Shown here: positions 11,004-22,243 of the stretch, in pieces | How the letters are laid out: each line of letters opens with the position of its first letter | How positions within the stretch are numbered: the stretch's first letter is position 1 | NCBI GenBank assembly: GCA_039707655.1 | Contig: CM077667.1 | Coordinates: 152,435,142 to 152,499,141, forward strand | Origin: Elymus sibiricus | Taxonomy: Eukaryota; Streptophyta; Magnoliopsida; Poales; Poaceae | Direction of reading: 5' to 3' | Length of the DNA: 64,000 nucleotides | Notes under the pieces: model-generated | What the model saw: only the letters and a program-made list of their open reading frames with translations | Told to the model about the DNA's origin: nothing | The model's database searches: none | Position numbers and translations under genes: made by a program

Positions 11004-12164
11004 CTCATGATATATAACCTGGGGGCAATACTAAATACCTCTATGCACCAGGACGGATCTACGAAAAGCACAAAGCTTCAGTTACGGGGGAAAAGCTCAC
11101 AGCGGGGAACAGGGAGGCCGGCGGCCATGGAGATGCTGCCGGGGAAGGGAGCTGGGCTAGCTCTTGGGCGCGAGGCAGAGGAGCCAAGCGCTCGCTTGCT
11201 CCATGCACGGGGGCACAGGGCTCTGTCCTCCTCGAACGTCCCGCTCATGCAGGAGGCTAACGGCGGCGCGGCAAAGGGCGGCGAGGACGACGCGAGGCGG
11301 GGCGACGCAGGGGACCGGCGGGAATGGAGCTTGGGGAAGCAGATCCGAGCTTCGGGCGGCTGACCTGGCCGGCGGGCTACAAGGCCGGTGGTGCCATGGC
11401 AGCTGCTGTTGCCTGGAGAAGGAGAAAGAAAAGGCAGAGAGAGAGAATTCAGAAAGGGACAGGGGAAGGAAGACAAGAGAGATGAAGGTGCAGGGGCTCC
11501 AACCGGTGGTGGCGTCGCCGGAGGCTGGCCGGGGACGAGCTTCGCCGGACCATCGATGGACCTCGGGGATGGCCATGGGGTTTGTTCCCTGCACACAAGA
11601 AGAGAGAGCGAGAGAAAGAGGTGAGGAGCAGCAGGGAAGGGAAAACGGAAGGGGAGGGAGAGCATAGCGGGGAGGTCCTGGCCTGACGGTCGCCGGGAGC
11701 GGGGCGAGCTCCTGCTCCGGCGAGGCGGCGATGTTGGAGCAGGGCACGGAGAGGCACGGGAGCTCCTCCCTGAAGCACGCGGGCGAGGAGCAGAAGCAGC
11801 TCGGCCAGCTTCCTCTACGGGCGCTATGCAGAGCATCTCGAGGGGAGCTGCTGGTCTCGGGGACAAGCTCCTGGTGGTGCCGCCGGAGCTCATGCCCCTG
11901 TGGTCGCGCGGACCAAGGAGGCTGCGGGCGCCTCGATGCGTCCGGCTGGAGGGGGCGGGGCTCTGCTGCTGCACGAGGTGGTTGGGGGAGCCTCGAGTGG
12001 CTGCGGTCAACAGGAGAGATGGAGGGATTGGGTTGTCCGGTGCAAAAAGTGCGGGAGGTGGTCGGAGACCGCTGGTTGGCGGACGGATCCCGAGGGGAAT
12101 TGGAGTGCGGCGGCGCTGAGACAAACAGAGGGAATCCCTAGAAATTAGGGTTGGTCTAGAGATG

Positions 12165-12206
12165 GACTAGGGTCTATAAATAGACAGAGGTTAGGGTTAG
12201 GGGTTT
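12165..12206 (-). promoter_or_regulatory. Putative LTR promoter of element L (telo-box plus TATA)
   Basis: The minus strand reads AACCCCTAACCCTAACCTC and then CTATTTATAGACC. This places a telo-box-like AACCCTAA just upstream of a TATTTATA TATA-like box, about 550 bp into the LTR and in the transcription sense. The CTATAAATAG core is nearly palindromic, so the plus strand also reads as a TATA box. The right LTR has the same block near 23415-23455. Inferred from sequence only. Confidence 0.4.
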
Positions 12207-12740
12207 TAGCCCGTTTTTGGACCCTCCGATCGTGATCGGGCGGCTCCGGTCACGGGGTAGGCTAGGTGGGTTGTGGGCTGTGTGGAGGGGTTTTGGGTAG
12301 AGAGAGAGATGCGGCCCGGAAACGGAGTTTATAAAACCGAAAAAACGTCCGACGAATAAACCGATGACGGTGTCGTTACGGGCGACTGTTCGGGTACCAA
12401 ACGACCTCCGATTGGGACGAAATTTGGCAGGCGGTCTACCTACAATAAAACAAGACCGCACGCCACCTTTCGACCCAATCCGAGAAAGTTTTACACGCAC
12501 TTTTAAAAACAATATTTCACGATGCCACGGGCGCGTGTATGTGTGGTTGGTCTCGAAATGATCGTCGACGAGAACGCAGAGAACCGACGACTACGAACGG
12601 ATGCTAGTTTTTGAAAACGAGTGACGATGCTATGCACATGATGCAAATGATGCGATGATGAATGCGACAACCAAACGAATCACATGATGACAACGGAATA
12701 AAAGGGGAATCTTCTAGAGCGTCGGTCCCGGGCTGTTACA

Positions 12741-15700
12741 ACTCTCCTCCACTTACAAGAGATCTCGACCCGAGATCTTAGAATGAGAAGGGGGAGAGAA
12801 ATAGAAGAGGTAAAACTTAGTTGTTTCTTTGACAAACGAGTAAAACCAATGATCATTGAAGGTTGCAAAGAGATGAAGAATGAAATGAGGAACAAGCAAG
12901 AATTCACAAGAAATTTCGGCAGCACTTCGGTAGGATAGAGGGGCAAAAATTTGATAAGATGGAGAGAACTTGAAAGGAGAAAACAACACTCCGGTTAAAT
13001 GGATAAGCAAGGAAAGAACATGATCTTCATAAAATGAGATGATAGATTGAAGAGAGCAACATCACAAAACCCCCGGAACAAAAGAATAGAAGCTAGATCA
13101 ATGGAACGAAAGAACGGGGAAGAAAATGACAATTCATGCCACAATTGAATTTACAAGCATCCTAACAAAGAAAGATATAACAGAGTTGTTGGAAATTCAA
13201 CAACGGAAGGAAGAAGCTTGTTGTGGGCTTATGGAAAACATCTCAAAATTATGAGGTGACAACCTGCCACTAACGGAAACAATGATTGCTTGGGAGCAAC
13301 AAGATATGCAAAAATTCTTACACCAAGAGGACAAGGAGAAAAACTTGGGTCATTGATAAGCACCATGATAGCAACAATCCTTAGGAAAGCTTTAGGTGAA
13401 ATCTATACCAAGATAACTCCAAGGAAGAGATTGATGGGTTTACATAACTCATTCTTGACAACTCTCTTCGAGACTCCTCATTAATCAAGAATGCCCTAAC
13501 ACCATCTCAAAAGATAAGGGAGATAGAATTGCACTTTGAAATGCAAGATAAGAATACTTGAGGATCTCCAATAAAATCTTGAAGAACATTTGAGAATAAG
13601 AGAAAACTTGATGAACCACCATGTAGAGCCTCCATGAAGAACTCCGGGTAGACAATGATAATAGAAAACAAATGAAGATTGAAAAGAACAAGAGTTGAAG
13701 CCTTGCAATGGCTTAGATGAAGCTTCGAGATACTTGAGAAAACTTGAACTCCGGGAAAGAAAAGATAAACAACATAGAATTGAGAATTTGATATCATGAA
13801 CAACTCCGGAAGAAGGATTGAAATCACCTTGTTGAAACAAGAATAAGAATTATGTTATGCTTACCCTTCATCAAGTTTAATTGATGACAAACAACGGATT
13901 TCACACACCACTTATTCTTCTTGAGAATGAATTGAGAACGATTGGGCACAAACTTGAAGAAGTCTTGAACGAACCACCGGTAAGAATTGAAACAAATGAG
14001 GATACTACAAATGAACGGAGATACATGACATGAGAATGAAGAGATCACGATCCGCCTAGAGAAATCTTGAGCGAAGCACCGGGATAATTGAGACGAACGA
14101 AGAGACAACAATTGAGAAGAATTAGAGAACGAAAGCTGAAAGCTGAGAACGAAGAAATCTTCTGAAATGATGACCTTCGGAGGATCGAGAAATGACAATA
14201 ACTCTGAAATGCTTCGGATAGATATGGAAGAATTACTCATGATCGAAAACAATTTGAGAGGATAGCATGAAGCTGAGATGACAAATCTTCGAAAGCACGG
14301 AGAAAGATTTAAGAGAAACTCTTCTTGGTCTTCAAGGCAAAGAATGATGGCGAGAAACACCACCATGAATTACTGAGACACTCCGGGATAATGAATAAAG
14401 AAAGGTTGAGCCAACGATGAAAATGATTTAGAAGCAATCTTCGGGAAGGAATATGACTGATGAAATTCATTCTTACGTCATATATGAAAAGAACTGAGAT
14501 CTTCGGGAAAGATTAGAAGAGCCAGGTAAGATCCTGGGGACAAACCTGTGGGTTATGAGCCCACTCAAGGAAAACTCCGTTGAAATGATAGGTTAGGAGA
14601 GAAATTACACCGGTACAAATGAAAACTTGATGAGGTGAGAAGCTCGAAATAATTCAAAGGATTAGAAATTAAAAAAAACGAGTCTCTTGGGATATCTTGC
14701 CACTCCGGATAGAATACAGAGAGATGAATGAACAAGAGAGACTTGGACAAAAACTTCCACATGGATAGCATTTAACGAATGAAAAGAATATGATGAACAC
14801 TGAAAGCTTGAATTGAATCCACCGGAAAAGAAAACAAGAGCGAAGAAATGATGAACTTGAGGGCTTGAGCATCTTCACAACGAATCACCGGATATAAAAC
14901 GGAAGAAAAGATAGCGGAAGCATTAATGAAAAGAAAGGCACTTGGATGACGATTTAATCATTGAAGAAAAAGGGCGGGAGGGTGGGGAAAAACAAAGGCA
15001 ACTTGAGACAGATAAGACGAACTCCGGGAAAAGGAAAGATGAGGATAGATCTTTCAAATATTGGAGAGGGACGAATTATCTTGATGAGAAACACACCGGT
15101 TAGGGAAGATATGAAATCACCACTTGACATCGAAGCAACTCGAATTACCATGATCCAACAAAACAAAAGATGGGGCTTGATGATTAAGCCAGAAACAAAT
15201 ACATAACCCATTGCATTTGCTGGAAGGATAATCTTAGGTAACTACTTGAATTCCCACCTAAGAATTTCCGAAGTCTTTCTTGTTTATGCGATTCGGGTTG
15301 CGGACCCAGGAACGTACCCAAGGTAATCAGCTACAACTGCACCCGCAACCTTCCACACCATAATCCAAGAAACTCCGCAAACTCGTCTACCTCACACACT
15401 CGTAATCACAACGATACTAAACATGGCAGTACCCTGGACGCTCTCCCCAGTACTGGGTGACTCCAAACTTATCTCGCCACGACAAGTATTGAAGCAATTT
15501 CGAACATCCTCCGTCCTCAGATACTAAGGAAACTGAATGATAACGATGTGCAAAAATCCCTCGGAGCTCTACTCCTCGATAACAGGAGGCACCAAGACAG
15601 AATTCCTTCACATCGGCATCATATAGTTTCCAAAATACCCGCGTGATCCTAAAAAAATTTGAGTGAGAAGAGGGGTAGAATCAAAATTCCTAAGTCGAAT

Positions 15701-15846
15701 ACCTCACCAGAGCATAGAAGAGGAGTAAAAGAAACCTACTCTCCGATATAACTAGACTCAAAATAGTTTTTTTCACTAGACTCGACTCGGCCAAGGTTCG
15801 ATCAATCAAGGGGGCTCCTAGGTCGGTACAGGCTCTGATACCAACT
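12741..15846 (-). other. Internal domain of element L, noncoding
   Basis: About 3.1 kb of purine-rich (plus strand) sequence packed with stops in all frames; the longest ORFs are pyrimidine-rich shadows. A loose periodicity is visible: AACTCCGGGAA- or CACCGGA-type motifs recur roughly every 60-150 bp (e.g. about 13640, 13752, 13805, 13976, 14700, 14820, 15020), each embedded in GAAGAACTTGA-like sequence. This suggests an ancient degenerate tandem repeat. No gag, protease, RT or integrase motif is found. The primer binding site (15832-15843) is separated by three bases from the right LTR. Confidence 0.7.
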
Positions 15847-17388
15847 TGTCACGCCCAAGATGCGATCCTATCCTTATTTTGGCACGAGGGCCTCGACAGG
15901 GATAGAAGCGCATCTCGTCGTTTCGCAAGAATGGATATCATTACAAGTACATGTAAAGAAGAGATGAGTATATGGAATTGGCTTACACTCGCCACAAGCT
16001 ACATCAATATCACATCAATACAACAGCATATCCAAACATCCTACAGAAGAGCAGGGTCCGACTACGGACGAAAACAAACGATAAAATGACATCCATCCTT
16101 GCTATCCCAGGCTGCCGCCTAGAACCCATCCTAGATCGAAGAAGAAGAAGAAGAAGAACTCCAAATCAAACAAGCATCGCGCTCACGTCAAAGCATCGCA
16201 TTACCTGTACCTGCAACTGTTGTTGTAGTAATCTGTGAGCCACAGGGACTCAGCAATCTCATTTCCAAGGGTATCAAGACTATTAAAGCTTAATGGGTGA
16301 GGTAAGGTTAAGTGGTGAGGCTGCAGCAAGCACTAAGCATTTATTTGAGTGCCTAACTTACGAGCACAAGAATAAGGGGGGATGATTGTCGCATAAACGG
16401 ACTTGAACTAGTAATGATCTCTAAGAGATCCTGAACACCTACTTACGAACAAACATAACCCCACCGTGTTCTCTCTCGGATCAGAAATTCACGAGAAGAG
16501 ACAGTCACGGTTACACACACAGAGTTGGTGTATTTTATTTGAGTTTACTTCAAGTTTGATATGACCGGGTGTTAAACAAAGTTTCCAAGTTGCCACGTAA
16601 CCACGGGCACGGCTTTCCGAAAGATTTAACCCTGCAGGGGTGCTCCAACTCATCCATCACAAATTAACCACACGCCGCGGGAATAACCTCAACCACGAAT
16701 CCCGTGATTTCCTAGGAAATTCCATTGGAAAACCTCAACCTCGAGATAGCCCAAAGTATCGGAATTCCTCGCACAAGACGTTCGGGAAAGGTAAAACAAG
16801 TCCAGCAAGACCGCCCGACGTGTCGACGAACCCGATAGGAGCCGTGTATCTCGTTCTCAGGACACGACCGGATAAGCTAGTGTACAAAGCCTGATAGACA
16901 TCACCCGAGTTGCCCCGGGGTGGCCCCGCATAGTGCTCTAGTTCGGACCAACACTCATGAGGAGCACTGGCCCGGGGGGGGGGGGGTTGATTAAAGATCC
17001 TCGGGTTAATTACTCCCTATAGGTTTATTAGTTATTAGGCAAATGTAGTACCAAAGTTGGGCCTTGCCAGACAAGTTTTATCCTAAAACGAAAATCAAGG
17101 AGGTCCCCATAACAACCCCGAGCATGTTAGGAGCGCTCAATTATGGAACATAATGCCGGTACACAAGTAACTAGGGTGGCAAGAGTGGAACAAAACACCG
17201 AGCAAAAGGCCAAGCCTTCCACCCTTTACCAAGTATATATGTGCATTAAATTAAATAACAATAATATTGTGATATAACAAAATATCCATGTTGGCACATG
17301 GAAACAATTGCACCTGCAACTAGCAACGCTATAAGAAGGGCTGAGCAAGCCACTACTAGAAAAAGGGCTATAGCTAATATAGACATTA

Positions 17389-17715
17389 GTGGCGCACTAT
17401 GTATGTGGTGCGCCACTGCTAAATAGCAGTGGCGCACCACACGTGGGTGCGCCACTAATCTCTATATTACTAATGGCGCACCACACACACGGTGCGCCAT
17501 CGCTATTTTTTTCTGAGTCCACCCCCCTCCCCAGGCTTACCAATGGCGCACCACAGCCAGGTGCGCCACTACTATTTTAGGTAGCAGTGGCGCACCTAGA
17601 TGTGGTGCGCCATTACTAAGTCTGGGCATAGTGGCGCACCTAGATGTGGTGCGCCATTACTAAATCTGCCCAGACTTAGTAATGGCGCACCTGGCAAAGG
17701 TGCGCCATTGGTCAG
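17389..17715. repeat. Left subterminal repeats of the CACTA element
   Basis: About ten copies of GGCGCACC or its inverse GGTGCGCC, usually as AGTGGCGCACC...GGTGCGCCACT pairs separated by 5-15 bp, so neighbouring sites face each other. The right end (20621-20940) has a matching set. Confidence 0.85.
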
Positions 17716-17719
17716 CCAT

Positions 17720-18236
17720 TCACTCCTCTCTCTCACCTTATCTCTTCAATCCCACCCCAGTACCCCACACGCTCTCCTTTTCTCTCTTATCTCTTTCCCA
17801 CCTCCCCACTCCTCCCGATCTCTCCCATCTCTCCTACTACCGGCCGGCGATGCCGGTACTTGCCGGTCAGGCCCCGCCCGGGAGCCAGGGAGATCCAGGG
17901 AGGGCAGGCGGTCGCAGCCACGGGCCCGGGGCCATGCGCTTGCCCGCGGCTGGGGAGATCCAGGGAGGCAACCGGCGACAGAGAGCAGTCGGGGGCGCGG
18001 CCGCGCACTCGCGCAAGAGGACAGCAGGGGGGCCGTGGGTGTTGGGCAGTGGGAAGGCCGGGAGGCCGGCCTGCGGCGCCATGGGAGCAGGCCTCCTGGA
18101 TCCACGCCGGCGACGTCTTGCCACTGGATCCACGCCGACGCCGTCTCTGTCTCGCCACTGGATCCACGCCGGCGACGTCTCGCCCACTAGATCCACGCCG
18201 GCGACGTTCTGGCGACATCAACATCGACATCGGTGA
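17720..18236 (+). other. Gene-like 5' region inside the CACTA: pyrimidine leader and GC-rich exon
   Basis: A CT-rich leader (17720-17835) is followed by a very GC-rich open frame from ATG at 17850 (MPVLAGQAPPGSQGDPG...) to a good donor (ACATCG, then GTGAGCCC) near 18231. The region looks like a first exon, but the peptide is low-complexity (Gly/Arg/Pro/Ala). Four units of TGGATCCACGCCGGCGACG start at 18097, 18125, 18159 and 18188. It may be a captured host-gene first exon or a remnant of the element's own gene. No domain recognised. Confidence 0.35.
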
Positions 18237-19746
18237 GCCCTTCCCTTTCTTCCTCTTCCCCTACCTACGGAGAGGAGAGCTCGAGGTGTTGGCACAAGTG
18301 AGATCCGTTTTCCCTCCTTTTCTCATGTTCCCTCCCTGTATTTTGATTTCTTGATTTATGGGTGGCAGAAGAGGAGTCCGGCGGCATGGTGAAGAGGAGA
18401 GTCTGGGGAAGAGGAGGGGATCGGGGGAGGAGAGAGGAGACAAAGACTGGTCGAACCCCCACCCTGGCGGCTAACTACAGAGAGGAGAGCGACATAGGTG
18501 AGCTCCCATTCTCCTCCTTTTCTCATCTTCCCTCCCTGTTCTGTGATATTGATTTATGTGTTTCCAAATACATGAGTGCAGATCTGAGAAAAAGAGGAGA
18601 AGAGGATGGATTATTGAGAGAGAGAGAGAGAGAGAATTCACCAGGTGTAGAATATTTGCAGTTTGATTATCAAATTGTTATTATCTTTTGGTTTCACCAT
18701 AATTTTAGGTGCATATTATCTGCAGGTTGTGCATTGTGTGGTTGTGTGCAGTAATTGTTTTTTAAGTTGTTATCAAATTGTTATTACCTTTTGGTTTCAC
18801 CACAAGGCAGGCTTAAATTGTTTCTCACAAATTGACTAGGAAGTGAATTCTAAGAATGTATATGCTCTACTTGTTGAGTCTGGTAACTATGTATCACTAC
18901 TTTGCTAAGCTATGTGTACATGGTATCTATTTAATTTTTGTTGCTTGGTAGCACAGCATGCTAAGAGCTCAAGAAAAATAAATAGCCGCATATGTTCTCA
19001 CTTGAAAAATTGCTTGCTGTAATTCGGTCATGTTGGGGGCAGGACGACTTAGTTTCTCAGTTCATATGCTGCCCTTTTACTATTAATGCCATTTTCTGGT
19101 TTTCCTTTCAAGTTCATCTTATAATTAGGTTGTATACATTCATTATGAAATAATTAACTTACAAATTCTCTATTTCATTGATAAAGAGGAGAGATCCATA
19201 TGTCAGAAAAGAAAGTCAGCTTCAGTTGCCAGGTCCTGAGACCAAACGGAAGGTAAGATATCTTCTCTTCAATGATAAACTTGATTTTCCTGCATTAAGG
19301 AACTGAAAACTTGGAGGTTCTTATGTTGTGTTTCAGGATGTAAACATATATGGTGTTATACACTCGCCAATTTCTAACGTACTGAGAAAGGTAGAGAAAG
19401 CAAGTCAGGATGTTCCTAATCATAGAAAGGGGATTTTTGTTACATATATTCTTTCTTTTCAGCTGTTTTGAGCATGAACCATGTTTCATTTTCAGTTAGT
19501 CTGAAAATACATGGCGAGGAGGGCAAGCAGCAGGGGGACGAGCCGGTCCCTCAAGGGGAAGGAGGAGGCCCGCGAGGATGGCAAGCAGCAGGGGGAGGAG
19601 CAGGTGCCCTTAGGGGAAAGGAGGAGGTCGGCGAGGAGGGCAAGAAGCAGGGGAGCAGGCCCGCTTTGGGACGCCTTTACGCTTTAAAAACCATTGAGCA
19701 TCTTTGATCAGTGAGTATTGGTACCAACCAGATTCTGGGAGAAATA
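18237..19746 (+). other. Intron/exon-like interior of the CACTA element
   Basis: Splice-like signals recur: acceptor GAGTGCAG near 18588, donor GAAG then GTAAGATATC near 19253, and acceptor TTTCATTTTCAG near 19497. A GA microsatellite lies at about 18615-18640. A Glu/Gly/Gln-coding minisatellite of about 54-60 bp (GGCGAGGAGGGCAAGCAGCAGG-type, 2-3 units) spans 19511-19660. The longest frames are short. This is consistent with a decayed transcription unit; I cannot name a parent gene. Confidence 0.35.
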
Positions 19747-19971
19747 TCTACTATTACATAAAACTGGGTTTTCTTAGAGCACTATGTATCAGCACTCAAA
19801 ATTATATTTGTTTATGGTATGCAATTATCAAGTCATGTAATTACTTCCTTCTGATGAATCATGATGCCATATAATCAGATAAAATTATACCTATTAGACT
19901 GTCACATACACATGCTTACAATGCTCGGCTCGCCTATGCTATTTGCGCCATGGGCGCAACGGGTCATCTAG
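19747..19971 (+). mobile_element. Candidate non-autonomous Helitron (225 bp)
   Basis: It starts TCTACTATTACATAAAAC after an A and ends CATCTAG before a T, as expected for insertion between A and T. Twelve bases before the 3' end is a hairpin, TTGCGCC-ATG-GGCGCAA (about 19943-19959), followed by CGGGTCATCTAG. A TC 5' end, a terminal hairpin and a CTAG 3' end are the Helitron hallmarks. No coding capacity. It lies inside the CACTA element. Confidence 0.45.
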
Positions 19972-20620
19972 TAGATCAAACACTCCACTCGATCTCTTTT
20001 TCCTATTTGATGCCTTTTTTACATAAGTGAAGCACATGCTATTATCTCTGGGCTGCATGCATGTACCCTGGGATGTGAGTCTTAATTTAACTGAACTAGT
20101 AAATTACGTTCAAACTCTCACAACCAATGTAATGTGTTAATTCAGTTCAACCCCCATAAGAAGTGATCAACACTTATTATTCAAGTCGATATTACTTACA
20201 ACCTTAGCTATTTTGTGCATTCCCATATAATATCCTAGGCCAATTTCATGCCCACTAGAGAGATGCAGTACGACATTTAGCCTCAGTTCCGACAATAAAA
20301 CAACAGAGATGGACATGTATGGATAGTTTGATACTCAAACTCGCAGGAATGAAGATCAAGAAGAAGAAAAGATCAATATTGAAGAAAAGATCAAGAAGAA
20401 GAAAAGATCAATCTTGCTATTCATGATTCTTTTTTGTTGTCTTCGAATAATTTTCTAGTTGCTGTATTGTCAGAATGGAAATATTGTGTATTGTATAATA
20501 TATATTGTGTAATCTGTGTTTGGGCAGTTGTTGTAATGTATAATATATATAGTGTATTGTTGATTGAGGAACCCTGCTGTTGGGGCAGGGTGTATTTTTT
20601 TTATCCAGGCATCACTCTAC
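19972..20620. other. AT-rich 3' interior of the CACTA element
   Basis: Noncoding AT-rich sequence. It includes a short direct duplication (GATCAAGAAGAAGAAAAG twice, about 20348-20410) and two copies of TTGTATAATATATAT-like sequence (about 20493 and 20537). No gene seen. Confidence 0.5.
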
Positions 20621-20940
20621 CAGTGGCGCACCACCTAGTGCGCCACTGGTATGGCAGATTTCTTCAATTCACTACCAGTGGCGCACCTACCAGAACTACC
20701 AGTGGCGCACCTACCAAAACTACCAGTGGCGCACCTAAATTTCTACCAGTGGCGCACCTGACAGAAATAGCAGTGGCGCACCCTAGGGATATCAATGGCG
20801 CACCAGGTGGTGCGCCACTGGTATTTTGATTAGTAATGGCGCACCAGAGGTGCGCCATTACTAACCATTACTAATGGCGTGTTAATAGTGGCGCACCCAT
20901 AGTGCGCCATTAATAGGAATATGTGGTGCGCCACTAATAG
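20621..20940. repeat. Right subterminal repeats of the CACTA element
   Basis: A series of ACCAGTGGCGCACC motifs in direct orientation (about 20629, 20679, 20699, 20720, 20743, 20773), then inverted pairs to the terminus. It mirrors the left subterminal set at 17389-17715. Confidence 0.85.
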
Positions 20941-22168
20941 CCTTTTTTCTAGTAGTGAGCAGTAACATAGCCAAACAATGTTTGCTGGGATGTGGAGGGG
21001 TTAGAGGATTTTCATGGCAATTTGGGAGGCTTGACATACAAGTGGTAGGTAGCGAGACAAGCGATAGAAACGAGACATCTAGCATGGCAATGATAGTAGT
21101 GGTATTCAGGGAAATGATCATCTTGCCTGAGATCCCGCATGGAAGAAGAACGAGTCCATGAAGAAGACGAGCCAACGTAGTCGAACGAATCCTCACACTC
21201 CGAACGCTTTCGGAACTCTATCGAGAAGAAGCAATCCGAAAACAACAATCAACACATCATCAACACCACAACATAAGCATGACATGATGCACAATCGAAT
21301 ATGATGCATGTCCGGTTATTTATGCAAGGCATGGCAATCACACAAACAAATACTACACATTAAGTGAAGCTCAATATGCAACGAGTTGCATATTGACGAA
21401 ACTCCACATTCGAATTATTTAGTTTACTCTCGTTTAGGTACTCGTCAATATTAAATGTTGTTTAACATGGATGGTCATGGCCTAAGGTGAAGATGGAATT
21501 AAAGCAATTTTAAATGGAGAGGAAGAACATACATATAACAAAATAATAACTCTCCATATTACGAGAAATGCGGTTAATGTTGTTTAACCAAACAATCATT
21601 TTAAATGTTGTCTATCATGGCAAGAGGTGAAGCATGAACAACTACATCAAATGGGCATTTTAAATGAGGCCGGTAGCAACATATACCATTTCCGAAACAA
21701 CCTCATATGCATATTACGATTTTGTTCCAGATCTGTCCTATACATATATTAGAGTTGTTAAACAGCAAAAGTAATGCCACCATGTGATTCTACACATTTT
21801 TCTAGCCAAGTTACATATGTGGAACATTTTAATCGGAGCTACAGATAAATAGATATGACATAAATCATTTTGACATGGCATTTATGCAAATTAAACAAAC
21901 AACAAGTTTAAACATTTTTTTTTTTGCACATGAGAGTGGGATTTTGTGAAACTAATCGAAATTCTAATCATTTTACATATATGAAACATTTTCATGCGAT
22001 GCACGGTTAAATATCTATGAGCAATGCAAAACATGGCATTTGTAATAGGTAAAACTCTGGATAATTAACTAAAATCCGAGCGGAGAAAAAAAAAGGTTAC
22101 TGGGCCGAAATCCACAGTAGAAGATCAGGCCCAAGTGCTGGGTGTGCCAACAGAAAGAAAACATGGCC

Positions 22169-22243
22169 AAAAATATGCTGTTCCTGGGACTCGAACCAAG
22201 TACCTCTTGGTTGGACGCTGAGTGCGCTAACCATCTGAGCTAG
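22169..22243 (-). other. tRNA-like pol III unit, second LTR copy
   Basis: Equivalent of the unit at 10921-11003. The A box is TAGCTCAGATGG (22231-22242, minus), the B box is GGTTCGAGTCC (22187-22197) and there are five T at 22169-22173. The A-box change relative to the other LTR still fits the consensus; the terminator is one T shorter. Confidence 0.5.

Larger units (their letters stand above)
8223..12740 (-). repeat. 3' LTR of element L (4518 bp)
   Basis: Left-hand LTR, the 3' one because the element is on the minus strand. Sub-regions on the plus strand: AT-rich 10000-10800, a tRNA-like unit at 10921-11003, a CpG-rich block 11090-12120, a TATA-like sequence within telomere-like repeats at 12170-12205, and the U3 end at 12740. 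Apart from the CACTA insertion it aligns with the right LTR throughout with scattered substitutions and small indels, e.g. one GAA triplet fewer at 8517-8530. Confidence 0.85.
17351..20957 (+). mobile_element. Non-autonomous CACTA (En/Spm-type) transposon, 3607 bp
   Basis: It begins CACTACTAGAAAAAGGGC and ends with the inverse (...CTTTTTTCTAGTAGTG), 20 of 21 terminal bases matching. It is flanked by the 3-bp duplication AGC (17348-17350 and 20958-20960), as expected for CACTA elements. The empty site is visible in the sister LTR (GAGCAAGCAGTAAC near 9710). Subterminal regions hold many GTGGCGCACC motifs in both orientations (17389-17715 and 20621-20940), the likely transposase-binding sites. 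No TNP2-like transposase is present. The strand is nominal. Confidence 0.92.

Noticed and set aside
11078..12124. 348-codon minus-strand frame, repeated at 22323-23369
   Set aside because: It starts with TTG rather than ATG, is low-complexity Pro/Ser/Arg-rich in a CpG-rich block, and overlaps equally long frames on both strands. Its presence twice only reflects LTR duplication.
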